A stretch of DNA of 35,830 bases from Bryobacterales bacterium (lineage in GTDB: Bacteria; Acidobacteriota; Terriglobia; Bryobacterales; Bryobacteraceae). Shown piece after piece: positions 1 through 9,365 of this stretch. The notes under the pieces are model-generated. The model made no database searches and had not been told where the DNA came from. It saw only the letters and a program-made list of their open reading frames with translations. The stretch covers positions 5,927 through 41,756 of the forward strand of contig PMQB01000249.1 in NCBI GenBank assembly GCA_003169195.1, in the 5' to 3' direction. The translations under genes and the position numbers were made by a program. Position 1 is the first letter of the stretch, and the number at the start of each line of letters is the position of its first letter.

Positions 1-3000
1 CACCCTGTTGGCCGCCTTGTTGCTGCCCTCCCTGTTGACCTTGTTGTCCCTGCTGGCCTTCACGCGACAGATTCTGCTCAGAGTCCTGCCTTTGTCCCTG
101 CTGTCCACGCTGGTTTTGAGCCCGTTCCAACATCTGGCGCAAGTTGCGAACTTCCGACAAGGCCTCGGCATTCTTATCGCCACCCTGTCCGTTCTTGCCG
201 TTGGCCTCGCCCGCTTCCACGGACTTCTGTACATCCTGCAAGTCGCGGCTGAGTTGTTCCAAACCTTCTGCCATCTTTGTTTCCGCACCAATGTTGCGGT
301 CGCCGTAGCCTTGCTTCATCCACTCGGCCGTCTTTTGCATTCGCATCGCCAATTCTTTTTGCTCTGCCTCCGAAAGTGCCTTGCGCATTTTCGAAGAAGC
401 TCCCGGTTGTGCCGATGCCAGCGCGCGCTCCTGTTGCTGCATGTCGCGCTGCAAGTCCTGGATACCCTTGGCTAAACGGGCTTTCTCATCAGCCATGGCA
501 CGCTCTTGCTCCGTCGGATTGTGCGGCGGTGGTAGATCGGGTTCCCAATTGCGCCGGCGGTCGTAACCGTAGTAGCGCGGCGACGCAGGATCTTTCAACT
601 CAGGTAAATCGTTTGGTCCCGCTTCCGGTTGACCCGGCCGCATTCGACGAAAAGGCGAGGAAGCCTGCTGTTGTTGCTCGCCGTACATGCGCTTCAGCGA
701 ATTCGCGATATCGCGCTGCTGATTCGCCATCTCTTGCGCCTTCTGCGAAAGTCCGGCAACCGAATTACCCGCTTGCTGCTGTAATGACTTATTCAGCAAG
801 CTTTCGGCTTCCGCCAGATTCTCTGCTGCACGCCGCTGCGCAGCCGGATCTTGCTGACTCACCGCTTTGCGCATTTCATCTTCCGAACGCCGCAGCGCTT
901 CCATCGATTTCCGAAGTGCCTCGTTCATCTGACGCTGCTGTTGCTGGCCGCCTTGCTTACCCGATGCCGATTGGCCGGAGGACGATTGACCCGTGCTTGA
1001 GGACGATTGCTGGCCGCTTTGCTGTTGCTGTCCCGATTGCGATTGCTGCTGCTGTTGCGATTGGTTCTGCGCCATTTCCTGCATCTGCTTACGCAACTCT
1101 TCGGCTTCTCTACGCAGTTGTTCTTCCTGCCACCGCTGTTCAAAAGCCTGTTGCTGCGGCCGTTGCGCCGCTAATTCTTGCTGCCTCTTCGCAAGTTCCT
1201 TCAACTTCTCAAGAGCTTCATCGACAGCCTTCTGCTGATCTTTCTGTTGCTCTTCCGGAGTCTGCTGACCCGTTTCGTACTGGTTCTTGCTGGTGTCCAG
1301 CTCAAGATCAAACATGCGCGCTAAATCGCGCTGGGCACCGCCGCCTCCTCCACCACCGCCGCCGCGTTGTCCAAAAGCTATCTGAATATCACGGAACAAC
1401 GACATAGCCCGCAACAGCGATTGCAATGCCTTCTGCTCTGTCGGCAACGCCTCGCCCCATTTACCCGGCTTGAGTTGGTTCGCCGCTTCACCCATCTGGC
1501 CCGAAGCTTGCGTCATCAACTTTGAGAAATTGGCGAATGCCGAACCAGCGCCACCCATCTCGCGGCTTGCCATCCGCTCCGACAGAGTCTGCGCTTGCGC
1601 GGCTAGCTTGGCTTCAGTATCGGACAGGAATTTCGCGTTCTCCTGCAAGGCCGCGCGATTCTTTCCCGGCTCACGCTCCTGGTTCCAAGTGGCCGCAATA
1701 ATCTGCTTTTGCCTCTCGGAAATATCGTTGTCCATTCCGCCCATGCCACCGCCACCACCTCCGCCAGACTGCTGCGATTGGCTGAACTTGAAATCGAACG
1801 GCTCGGCTTGTGCGAATACAATTTCGCTGCGAGTGGTATGCGTGGCATCTTTCGCCGTCGCGTATAACGAAACCAAATCGCCGGGCACGAGCTTGAAATC
1901 TTCCAGCGATAACAGCTTCGTTCCGCTGGCTTCTTTCACGCCCTTCGCCTTTAAAAGCGGCACCACTTGCTCCGGGCCACCATTCACCGAATAGTGTAGA
2001 TCCAAAGCTTCCACGCCGAAGTCGTCCGTGGCTTCAATCGTGACGGGCACTTCTTCAATGGGGGACACCTTGGGATCTTTTCCAGGGTTTGTGATGCGAA
2101 CCGAAGGCGGCTCATCCTTGCCCGACTCTATGAAATAGTCGTCACTAATGCGGATGGCTTCGCCGTTGTCTAGAGCGGCAACGTGGTAGGACCCGTCCTT
2201 ATGAATGTCCATTTTCGCCGTAAGCCAGTTTCCTTCGGCTTTCGACAACTCGAGCTTAGAGCCATCTTCCATCATCAAGACGCCATGTTCGAGGGGCTTA
2301 TCTGTGAGCACTGAAATGCCCGCCTGCGTTCCTTCCACGGCGCGAATATCCCCGCCCGGATCTTGCACGGCATCCTTTATACGCAAGTCGGCCGGAAAGT
2401 GCAGCGCCACCTTCACCCGCTTCACGCCAGGCAAATCGCGCACAGCTATTTTGAAATGCTTTGATTCTGTTCCATCCGCCTGAATGTAGTACTCAACGGG
2501 ATCGGATAAGCCAACGAACTTGAATTGATACGCATTGCCATCGGTGCCCGATTGCATGGCGGTAGCGTCCCACTTTGTGGCATCGCCATACTTGGCATGC
2601 AGTGTTACCTGATGCGCGTTGAACCCGAGCAGATGAGCCGTAATCATCTGATCGGACTTCCGCCGGATCGTCTTATTCCCTGGCTGAACCGTCAGCTCGT
2701 ACAGCGGTTTCTTGGTCGCATTCCCACTGCCCGTCCAGAACAACGAAGAGCCGTAGCCCAAATAGCCCGGACCGGCGGCAATCAGCCACACCAGGACACC
2801 CAACGCAACAACGGCAATACCCAACGCTCCAAATAGAACTTGCGAATGCGCAAACTGCTCCGGTGCGTGTTTTTGCGCAACACCCATGGCGTCTTCGGCT
2901 ATCAGCTCAATAAATGGATTAGCGTCGTCGCGTCGCTCGGTCACGGTGAGCAGCCGTTCACCAAAGCTGGGTTCCTTCTGCTCCGCCAGTTTCGTGACGA

Positions 3001-3253
3001 ACTTGCGGTTGAGTTTGGCCAAGGGGATTGCCAGCGTGAAAGCAATCGCACAAGCCAACGCCGCGAACAAAACGAGGCGTAGCGGCCAGACAACGTCTTC
3101 TACAAAACGGTATTGATTAGCGATCCAAACGAACAGAAGAGTCAGGGTGAGCGCCGCCAGGGCTGTCACCGCAGCACCGCGCGACGCCGCCATAAACCTT
3201 AGCCGCGATTCCACGCGTCGAAGATAATCATCCAGTTGAACAATTGCCGTCAT
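1..3253 (-). CDS. DUF4175-like large membrane protein, Gln/Gly-rich, 3' end outside window
   Basis: The ORF track misses this gene because it has no stop inside the window. I translated it from the ATG at 3253 down to base 2 and saw no stop in the segments checked. About 1084 codons are visible. Three hydrophobic segments lie in the first ~150 residues. A beta-rich stretch follows, then a long, charged, Gln-rich region likely to form coiled coils, with a run of nine Gly (near 1337-1363) and Gln/Gly repeats at the window edge. This layout resembles the DUF4175 family found beside MoxR/VWA genes; its function is unknown. The ATG overlaps the stop of the upstream BatA-type gene (ATGA), and GGGAGG sits just before it, so translation is probably coupled. 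The family assignment rests on architecture and context only. The shadow ORFs at 277-1407 and 1470-1994 are antisense to it. Confidence 0.85.
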   Translation of the reverse strand, partial: MTAIVQLDDYLRRVESRLRFMAASRGAAVTALAALTLTLLFVWIANQYRFVEDVVWPLRLVLFAALACAIAFTLAIPLAKLNRKFVTKLAEQKEPSFGERLLTVTERRDDANPFIELIAEDAMGVAQKHAPEQFAHSQVLFGALGIAVVALGVLVWLIAAGPGYLGYGSSLFWTGSGNATKKPLYELTVQPGNKTIRRKSDQMITAHLLGFNAHQVTLHAKYGDATKWDATAMQSGTDGNAYQFKFVGLSDPVEYYIQADGTESKHFKIAVRDLPGVKRVKVALHFPADLRIKDAVQDPGGDIRAVEGTQAGISVLTDKPLEHGVLMMEDGSKLELSKAEGNWLTAKMDIHKDGSYHVAALDNGEAIRISDDYFIESGKDEPPSVRITNPGKDPKVSPIEEVPVTIEATDDFGVEALDLHYSVNGGPEQVVPLLKAKGVKEASGTKLLSLEDFKLVPGDLVSLYATAKDATHTTRSEIVFAQAEPFDFKFSQSQQSGGGGGGGMGGMDNDISERQKQIIAATWNQEREPGKNRAALQENAKFLSDTEAKLAAQAQTLSERMASREMGGAGSAFANFSKLMTQASGQMGEAANQLKPGKWGEALPTEQKALQSLLRAMSLFRDIQIAFGQRGGGGGGGGGAQRDLARMFDLELDTSKNQYETGQQTPEEQQKDQQKAVDEALEKLKELAKRQQELAAQRPQQQAFEQRWQEEQLRREAEELRKQMQEMAQNQSQQQQQSQSGQQQQSGQQSSSSTGQSSSGQSASGKQGGQQQQRQMNEALRKSMEALRRSEDEMRKAVSQQDPAAQRRAAENLAEAESLLNKSLQQQAGNSVAGLSQKAQEMANQQRDIANSLKRMYGEQQQQASSPFRRMRPGQPEAGPNDLPELKDPASPRYYGYDRRRNWEPDLPPPHNPTEQERAMADEKARLAKGIQDLQRDMQQQERALASAQPGASSKMRKALSEAEQKELAMRMQKTAEWMKQGYGDRNIGAETKMAEGLEQLSRDLQDVQKSVEAGEANGKNGQGGDKNAEALSEVRNLRQMLERAQNQRGQQGQRQDSEQNLSREGQQGQQGQQGGQQQGGQQG

Positions 3254-5241
3254 GCCGCCTCCCTTTCTTCCTTCAGATACCGCGCCGCAAATACACTCTC
3301 CACACAAGCCGCTAGCAGAACCAACAACAACACATAGCGCCACAAACTCCAAGGCGTGCCCGAACTTTGCCCGGCAGCGGTTTTCTCCACCGGAGTCTTG
3401 CTACCAGTATTGCGCCACAAATCGAGCGTTTCGTCCGGTATGGTCGTCAGGTCCGATTCCCGGCGATCCGCGTGCACTGCCATCAATGATCTGCGGCCGC
3501 TGGCACTCTGCACTTCATAGAACCCGGCTTGCGTCAGACTGAACGTCATAGCCTTGCCGGCATCGCTCAGCGCGAGTTCGTGTTTGCCTGATGGCCCGAC
3601 GACATCGGCCGCAGTCGTCTCACTTTTCGCATGCCGCAAGGTTGCCGGCGACCCAACAACCACACTCGATGGAACATCGCTCGCCCCCGCCAGGTATAAA
3701 CCGGATTGCACAACAAATGGAACATAGGAGGCATGCAACGGAAAATCGCTATTCGAACTGTCGAGCATGGCGGCCAACGTGAGCACGCGCCCTTCGCCCA
3801 CCCGTTCCTCTAGCAACAGCGGCGATCCATCTGCAAATTTCGCAACCACGTTCGCCCCTGCGTTCGGCTGAACCGTGGCGCTGCGTAGAAATTGCACGTT
3901 GTCAAATCGGCCAGCTTCAGCCAAAGCAGGATGTTGAGTATCGGCTTCGCCCTCAGCCTGCGCGGCATTGCTGGGGCTCACCTTGTCACCAGTCACCGGA
4001 ATCGCGCCGGAGCGAGTTGTATCAAGGCCTGCTGCGACAAAAAGGCCACCGCCCTTCTCCACGTAAGAACGCATTTTTCGGGCAACGTCGGATTCCAGTT
4101 CGCCCGGATCACTGAGTACGACAAACACAAACTTTGTCAAATCGATATTGGAAGCCTGCTCCAATGCTGCTTGATCAACCAATAGCCCTGAGTTCGAGGA
4201 AGACTCCATGGCCGCTTTGTAGAAAAATCCTTCGCGGCTTCGTCCGCCCGCATAAAGGAACAAGACACGCCGCGGGTCGGCGCGTTCCACTGAAAACAAG
4301 TAGGTGTCATCTTGCGCCAACGAATCGTGCGGCTCAATCCGGATTTCGCCGCGATTCTCACCATAAGGAACATCAAACCCTAGAAACTCAACCTGCGCGC
4401 GCCCGTTCGCTGGAATCGCCAGGCTCTTGGTAGCAACGGTGCGATTATTCAGAACGAGCGCCACTTGGCGAGTTGTGGCAGACGTTTGCCAGCCCGCAAC
4501 GGTGGCCGTTAATCGGCTCTTCTTTGGATCAAAAATCTGCGGTGCAACCGTGACACTCTCCACGGCCCAATTCTCTTTCTTGGGCTCGGCGACCGAATGC
4601 AGCTCAAACGCCGTTCCCGGCTCCAATTGCAAATCGTGAAACCCATTTGCGGGCATGGAACTCTGTTGCATGTCGCTAATCAGATGCGCATCAATCTGCA
4701 TGTTGGCCGTCTTATCCAGCAATCGTAGGGCGCGCGCCAATTCACCGTACGAACTCGTTTGGTCTCCGGCGGTTATTCCGTCGATCGCGGCGTTTAAAGG
4801 CGCACGATCGGTCTCATTGCCGGTCAGCGTTTCCAGATGCGAATCCAACGCAGCAATTTGCGCAACAAATCTGCTGGGCAGATTTCGAACAAGCTTCCGT
4901 GCTTCTTCCTTGGCGCGCTCCATATGCTCGCCATCGCGCATGCTGAATGAGCGATCAATGGCGATCACCGTAAGGTGCCTGCGGTTCTGCGAAGCCGTAC
5001 TCCGCATTAGATAGGGATTGGCGAATGCCAGCACCAGTAGCGCCAGCAGAGCAAGCCGAAGCGCCAGCAACATCAAATAACGCAAGCGCCTGTGCCGTAC
5101 GGAACTCTGCACGCGTCGCTCAAAAAACATCAGCGAGCTAAACGGCTGCGGCGTGCGCTTGAATTGCCGCAACAAGTGCAGCCACAGAGGAAGTCCTATT
5201 GCCACCAGCCCAGCCAGGAACCACGGCGAGAGAAATCCCAT
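3250..5241 (-). CDS. BatA-type membrane protein with VWA domain
   Basis: This 663-residue protein starts with the paired membrane segments typical of the BatA N-terminal domain (residues ~5-25 and ~55-75), with a basic stretch between them. A von Willebrand factor A domain follows, with the metal-binding DxSxS motif as D96-R-S98-F-S100. The middle and C-terminal parts look like beta-sandwich domains plus an amidotransferase-like fold, and a last membrane helix lies near residues 640-655. Proteins of this kind act at the membrane with MoxR ATPases and DUF58 partners, probably in assembly or quality control of envelope complexes. The ATG directly abuts the DUF58 stop and has AGGAAG upstream. 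Its own stop overlaps the next start (ATGA). Confidence 0.9.
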   Translation of the reverse strand: MGFLSPWFLAGLVAIGLPLWLHLLRQFKRTPQPFSSLMFFERRVQSSVRHRRLRYLMLLALRLALLALLVLAFANPYLMRSTASQNRRHLTVIAIDRSFSMRDGEHMERAKEEARKLVRNLPSRFVAQIAALDSHLETLTGNETDRAPLNAAIDGITAGDQTSSYGELARALRLLDKTANMQIDAHLISDMQQSSMPANGFHDLQLEPGTAFELHSVAEPKKENWAVESVTVAPQIFDPKKSRLTATVAGWQTSATTRQVALVLNNRTVATKSLAIPANGRAQVEFLGFDVPYGENRGEIRIEPHDSLAQDDTYLFSVERADPRRVLFLYAGGRSREGFFYKAAMESSSNSGLLVDQAALEQASNIDLTKFVFVVLSDPGELESDVARKMRSYVEKGGGLFVAAGLDTTRSGAIPVTGDKVSPSNAAQAEGEADTQHPALAEAGRFDNVQFLRSATVQPNAGANVVAKFADGSPLLLEERVGEGRVLTLAAMLDSSNSDFPLHASYVPFVVQSGLYLAGASDVPSSVVVGSPATLRHAKSETTAADVVGPSGKHELALSDAGKAMTFSLTQAGFYEVQSASGRRSLMAVHADRRESDLTTIPDETLDLWRNTGSKTPVEKTAAGQSSGTPWSLWRYVLLLVLLAACVESVFAARYLKEEREAA

Positions 5242-6138
5242 TCACTTTCTTCCTTGCCGGATGGTCAAATACTCGCGCAACGCCTGATCCAATGGCCGGT
5301 CTGTTCGCAACAGAAAGTAATCGATGCCCGCAGCCTGCGCCTTGGTACGAAGTTCTTCAATATGCGCTTGAATCTTCTGGCGGTACTCGGTTTTGGCGTA
5401 GTCGGGCGTGGATTCCAATGCTTCGCCGGTTTCCATATCTACCAGCAGGGCACCGTCATCCAGTTTGAGCTCAATTTCACCAGGATCAAGCACATGAAAC
5501 AGAATGAGTTCGTTGCCGCGAAAGCGCAACGGCTCTACGGTCTTGACCACCACCTCCGGTTTTTCAAAGAAATCGGATATGAGCGCCGTCACGCCGCGCC
5601 GCTTCATGAACTGCTGCAATTCAAAAAATGGCTTTACGAAATTCGTACGCTTGCCCAGTTCCGCTTCGTCAATTCCGTGCAAAAGCCGCATCAATTGGCC
5701 CTGGCGCGATGAAGGTCTTACAAAGTTGGCGACATCATCATGAAAAACAACCAGCCCAGCGCTGTCACGCTGCAAATGCGCCATATATACCAACGAAGAA
5801 GCCAAATACTTTGCATATTCGAACTTTTTCACCTTACCGCCAAATCCCATGCTGGCGCTGGCATCGAGCAGGACGATAGTAGATGTATTCGTTTCGCCGC
5901 GGTAGCGTTTCAGATAGGCGCGTTCAGTTCGTGCGTACACATTCCAATCCACGTGCCGCAAATCATCTCCCGGTGAATAAGCGCGGTACTCTTCGAACTC
6001 CTGACTGAAGCCGAAATCCGGCGACCGGTGCAGCCCCGCCAGGAACCCATCCACCACCGTTTTCGCGATCAGGTCCAGGCCGGAAATTCCAGCCAACACT
6101 GCGGGATCTAGAAACCTGTTTGAGACTTGGGCTGGCAC
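5242..6138 (-). CDS. DUF58 domain protein (MoxR partner, VWA-like)
   Basis: This is a DUF58 protein of about 298 residues. It carries the typical segment SPGDDLRHVDWNVYARTE and a VWA-like DxSxS motif (DASAS). DUF58 proteins are usual genetic partners of MoxR ATPases. The ORF track starts it at 6237, but that start lies 77 bases inside moxR and adds a basic, unconserved-looking leader. I prefer the GTG at 6138, just after the moxR stop, with GGAG about 11 bases upstream; the family-like sequence begins shortly after it (NRFLDPAVLAGIS). The gene ends exactly where the BatA-type gene begins. No membrane segment is evident, so it is probably cytoplasmic or membrane-associated through partners. 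Confidence 0.9.
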   Translation of the reverse strand: MPAQVSNRFLDPAVLAGISGLDLIAKTVVDGFLAGLHRSPDFGFSQEFEEYRAYSPGDDLRHVDWNVYARTERAYLKRYRGETNTSTIVLLDASASMGFGGKVKKFEYAKYLASSLVYMAHLQRDSAGLVVFHDDVANFVRPSSRQGQLMRLLHGIDEAELGKRTNFVKPFFELQQFMKRRGVTALISDFFEKPEVVVKTVEPLRFRGNELILFHVLDPGEIELKLDDGALLVDMETGEALESTPDYAKTEYRQKIQAHIEELRTKAQAAGIDYFLLRTDRPLDQALREYLTIRQGRK

Positions 6139-6160
6139 TGGTATGTAGGCTCCGTGAGTC

Positions 6161-7189
6161 TTAGCCGCGCGGCGCTTGCTTCCAATCGAGCAACCGGCGC
6201 AAGATCTCGTCCGTATTGATGCGAGCCGATTCTGCATGGAAATTCAGCAGCACACGGTGGCGCAGAACCGGAGCTGCCAATGCGCGAATGTCGTCGTAAG
6301 AAACGTGAAAGCGGCCTTGCATGAGTGCGCGGGCCTTGCCGGCCAAAACTAGAAATTGTGCCGCACGAACGCTGGCGCCGAAATTGACATATTGCTGGAC
6401 GAAGTCCGGCGCTTCGCCTTGTGTCGGCCGGGTGGCACGCACTAAATCCACGGCATAGCGGGCCACCGAATCAGCAATGGGCGTCATTCGAACCAACTGT
6501 TGAAAACCTAAAATCTCTTCACCCGTGGTAACGGTATTCGCTTCGGCGCGAGTCGTAGTTGTGGTCAGGTCGAGCACCTTCACTTCTTCTTCGGCGGGCA
6601 AATAGTCCAAAACAGCATTAAACAAAAAGCGATCCAACTGCGCTTCCGGCAGCGGATAGGTTCCTTCCAACTCAATGGGGTTCTGTGTAGCTAATACGAA
6701 AAAAGGCGGCTCAATTTTATACTGATTGCCGCGCACCGTGCATGACAGCTCCTGCATCGCCTCCAGCAGTGCCGATTGCGTCTTCGGCGGGGTTCGGTTG
6801 ATTTCATCGGCAAGAAGAACGTTGGAGAATATCGGACCCGGCACGAACGTCCAAGTTCGGTGACCGGTCGTTGTATTTTCCTCAATGATGTCAGTACCGG
6901 TAATGTCGGACGGCATCAAATCAGGCGTGAACTGAATGCGATTGAACCGCAAGCCCAACGTTCGCGACAGCGTACGCACGAGCAAGGTTTTGGCTGTTCC
7001 AGGCAGACCTGTCAACAAGCAGTGGCCGCCGACAAACAGGGCAATCAGCACACTGTCGATCACGTCATCCTGCCCGACGATCACTTTATGAATTTCATTG
7101 CGAATCACATTCTGTGCGTCGTGAAAGCGTTTGACGCGTTCACGCACCTCAGACGAATCAACGGGCGTTGCGGTAGAAGTGGTTGACAT
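6161..7189 (-). CDS. MoxR-family AAA+ ATPase
   Basis: This 342-residue AAA+ ATPase has Walker A GLPGTAKT (residues 61-68), Walker B LLADE (125-129), and the sensor-like stretch FVLATQNPIELEGTYPLPEAQLDRF typical of MoxR proteins in full. MoxR ATPases act as chaperone-like remodelers, often inserting metal or maturing the VWA proteins encoded beside them. Here it is followed by DUF58 and BatA-type genes and preceded by a secreted peptidase-like gene whose stop is one base away. No good ribosome binding site precedes the ATG, which fits coupled translation. Length and motifs are normal for the family. The substrate cannot be read from the sequence. Confidence 0.95.
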   Translation of the reverse strand: MSTTSTATPVDSSEVRERVKRFHDAQNVIRNEIHKVIVGQDDVIDSVLIALFVGGHCLLTGLPGTAKTLLVRTLSRTLGLRFNRIQFTPDLMPSDITGTDIIEENTTTGHRTWTFVPGPIFSNVLLADEINRTPPKTQSALLEAMQELSCTVRGNQYKIEPPFFVLATQNPIELEGTYPLPEAQLDRFLFNAVLDYLPAEEEVKVLDLTTTTTRAEANTVTTGEEILGFQQLVRMTPIADSVARYAVDLVRATRPTQGEAPDFVQQYVNFGASVRAAQFLVLAGKARALMQGRFHVSYDDIRALAAPVLRHRVLLNFHAESARINTDEILRRLLDWKQAPRG

Positions 7190-7190
7190 T

Positions 7191-9365
7191 TTATTGGCTC
7201 AATTGAAGAAGTAATTGCTGTGCGGGCTTAAACCCCGGGGCGGCTTCGAGAGCCAGTACGACTTGGTCTTTTGCTTCGCTCAGACGGCGTGCCGCCTTGA
7301 GCGCCTTGGCCAATTCGTAATGCGATTCGGCGGTGTCGACGGGCTGCAATGCTAAAAGCGCCTTCGCTTCTTTCACCGCTCCTTCTGCATCGCCTGCATC
7401 CAACAGCAAACTGCCTAGTCTTCGATGTGTCTCCTCGTCTTCGGGATAGATGTAGTTTAGTTTCGCAAGTGTGTTTCGAGCCTGCTTGGCGTTTCCGGCC
7501 TCTTGCTCCCATTCGGCCAGTTTCTTTAACGATTCCACCGAAGTGCCGCCGGCGCTGCTATATTTCTCCAACTCCGCCATGGCTGCCTTCTGATCGCCTT
7601 TGTGTTTATAGGCAGCTGCTAGCGCTTCGTAGGCGCTTCCATTGCCTGTGTAGTCGGGATACGAATCACGCACGGCAAGAGCATCACGAATTACGTCGTC
7701 GAACTTGCTGGCTTCCAGTTCCTCGTTCATGGTTTTCATGCCTTTTTTCCATTCGGAGAAATGCTTTACGGTGTTCTCCGTTTTGGAACTGAGCCAGGAC
7801 TGGAACTCTTTGTCAAAGGCCGTCGCAGTCTCATGCAGATTCGTTTGAATGGCTTCTTCTGTGGTTTTGCGGTCGGCGAAGGAATGGATCATACCTAACA
7901 GCGCGTCATCGCCCCACTTCTTGTCGATGAAATCGCAGATCTTCCCGGCTTCGAAATAGGACACCATCACCTGCAGAGGAAACGTTGGACGCACAAATCC
8001 TTTATCCAGTTCCAATACCGGCAGAAGCTGTTTTTTCTCCAGAGCTGACACAATCTCGGGAGTCAGTCGGTCGCCCCAATCGGGCGACGCGGCACCTTCT
8101 TCGTGGACCGCGAGGCCTTCTGTAAACCACCGCGGCACCAGATGATGCGTCTCAGTCAGTACAAACACATGGCTAAATTCATGCCACATCGTGCTGGCCC
8201 AGCTGAACTCTCCTGGTGGACGCGCGGTGGGGCTATCCATTGTCACCGTGAGCCCGAAAGTAACGCCCAACAACCCGCCCTGTCCCGGCACACCGAGCGT
8301 GCGCACAATAAAGTCATCGTGGTTCGGATACATCTCTAAGTGCACCGGCCCGGGCAGTTTCATCTTGTATTTGCGTTCGTAGGTTGCGATAGCGCGCTGC
8401 ATTTCGGCCTCAACATAAGGCCGTAACAGCGCCGATTCCTTTTTGCTTAGCAACAATTCGGTGTTCGCTGTTTTGAAGATCTCGTAATTGCCAAAACTGT
8501 CCAGCAGCCGCAGTGAATTTCTAGTTTCGGCGTTGCGGTAATAGGTATTGAAACACTGCTCCAACTGTTGGTGCGCCTCCGCGTCGGAGCCCTGACGCAT
8601 AAGATTCACACCCAATTGGGACCGTGCCGCTCTTAGTGAAGGATCTAAACTGAGCGCCTTTCGGTAATAGGAGATGGCTTCGTCGTAACGCCGGTTAATC
8701 TCGAAAAAATGCGCGCCCGTGGCATAAGCTTGGCCATAAAAAGGATCGATTTTTAGAATCCGCTGCATCCATTCGCTGGGCTCTTTGTTATTCAGCCAGT
8801 CCATGGAAGCCAGCACTGACATCGCATCCAGCGCTTCGTTCGAAATCGCCAGCGCTTTTTGTGCTTCCTCTGACGCTTTCTTTGTGTCGCTGTCTTCCAA
8901 CGCCAGATACGCCAGCAACTCATGAGCCTGGTACAGTTTTGGATCATGCTTTAAAGCCTGTTCAGCGGCTTCTGCGGCTCTCGGGTCGAATCCCTGCGCT
9001 GCCGCGCGCGCCAATCCTAAGAAAGCTTGGGCATCGTTTCCATCGGCCACAATCGCTTGCGCAAACGACTTCGCAGCATCGCCCGGCTGACTGGCTTCCA
9101 AGAAGAAAGATCCCCACTCCGTGTTAAAGTCGGCCGAAGCCAGGCCGCCTTTCTCCGCAGCCTTAAATTCGTTGTTAGCATCCAAATATTGATAAAGTCC
9201 CCAGGAACCTTCAGCTCGAGCAAAAGCGTCCCCACTGCGCAACAAGGCCGTAAAACAAGCCCGGGCCTCCTTTATCTGACCGTGGCGATGCAGAGTCTTA
9301 CAACTCTCTCCAGGCACTGCCGCAAAAGCAAGCCCACTGACCATCAGGAAAAGCAACGCCTTCAC
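7191..9365 (-). CDS. Secreted TPR protein with peptidase MA-like (HExxH) domain
   Basis: This 724-residue protein begins with a signal peptide (LLFLMVSGLAFAAVP). Many TPR-like helical repeats fill residues ~25-290. A zinc-peptidase-like segment carries H395-E-F-S-H399 and a downstream WFTEGLA with E416, which fits the gluzincin pattern of the peptidase MA family. A second TPR block fills residues ~560-720. The catalytic residues appear intact. The GTG start overlaps the stop of the caspase-like gene by two bases (GTGA) and has GGAG eight bases upstream. It probably works in the periplasm, either as a protease or as a peptide-binding scaffold. The substrate is unknown. A peptidase between a caspase-like gene and moxR suggests proteolysis is part of the operon's job. 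Confidence 0.88.
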   Translation of the reverse strand: MKALLFLMVSGLAFAAVPGESCKTLHRHGQIKEARACFTALLRSGDAFARAEGSWGLYQYLDANNEFKAAEKGGLASADFNTEWGSFFLEASQPGDAAKSFAQAIVADGNDAQAFLGLARAAAQGFDPRAAEAAEQALKHDPKLYQAHELLAYLALEDSDTKKASEEAQKALAISNEALDAMSVLASMDWLNNKEPSEWMQRILKIDPFYGQAYATGAHFFEINRRYDEAISYYRKALSLDPSLRAARSQLGVNLMRQGSDAEAHQQLEQCFNTYYRNAETRNSLRLLDSFGNYEIFKTANTELLLSKKESALLRPYVEAEMQRAIATYERKYKMKLPGPVHLEMYPNHDDFIVRTLGVPGQGGLLGVTFGLTVTMDSPTARPPGEFSWASTMWHEFSHVFVLTETHHLVPRWFTEGLAVHEEGAASPDWGDRLTPEIVSALEKKQLLPVLELDKGFVRPTFPLQVMVSYFEAGKICDFIDKKWGDDALLGMIHSFADRKTTEEAIQTNLHETATAFDKEFQSWLSSKTENTVKHFSEWKKGMKTMNEELEASKFDDVIRDALAVRDSYPDYTGNGSAYEALAAAYKHKGDQKAAMAELEKYSSAGGTSVESLKKLAEWEQEAGNAKQARNTLAKLNYIYPEDEETHRRLGSLLLDAGDAEGAVKEAKALLALQPVDTAESHYELAKALKAARRLSEAKDQVVLALEAAPGFKPAQQLLLQLSQ

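Noticed and set aside
925-1143. Asn/Arg/Ser-rich small minus-strand ORF
   Set aside because: It is an alternate frame of the Gln-rich region of the DUF4175-like gene, not a separate gene.
277-1407. 376-codon plus-strand ORF
   Set aside because: It is antisense to the DUF4175-like gene. Its composition simply mirrors the Gln/Gly-rich coding strand.
6139-6237. N-terminal extension of the DUF58 protein
   Set aside because: It overlaps moxR and shows no family-like sequence; GTG 6138 fits better.
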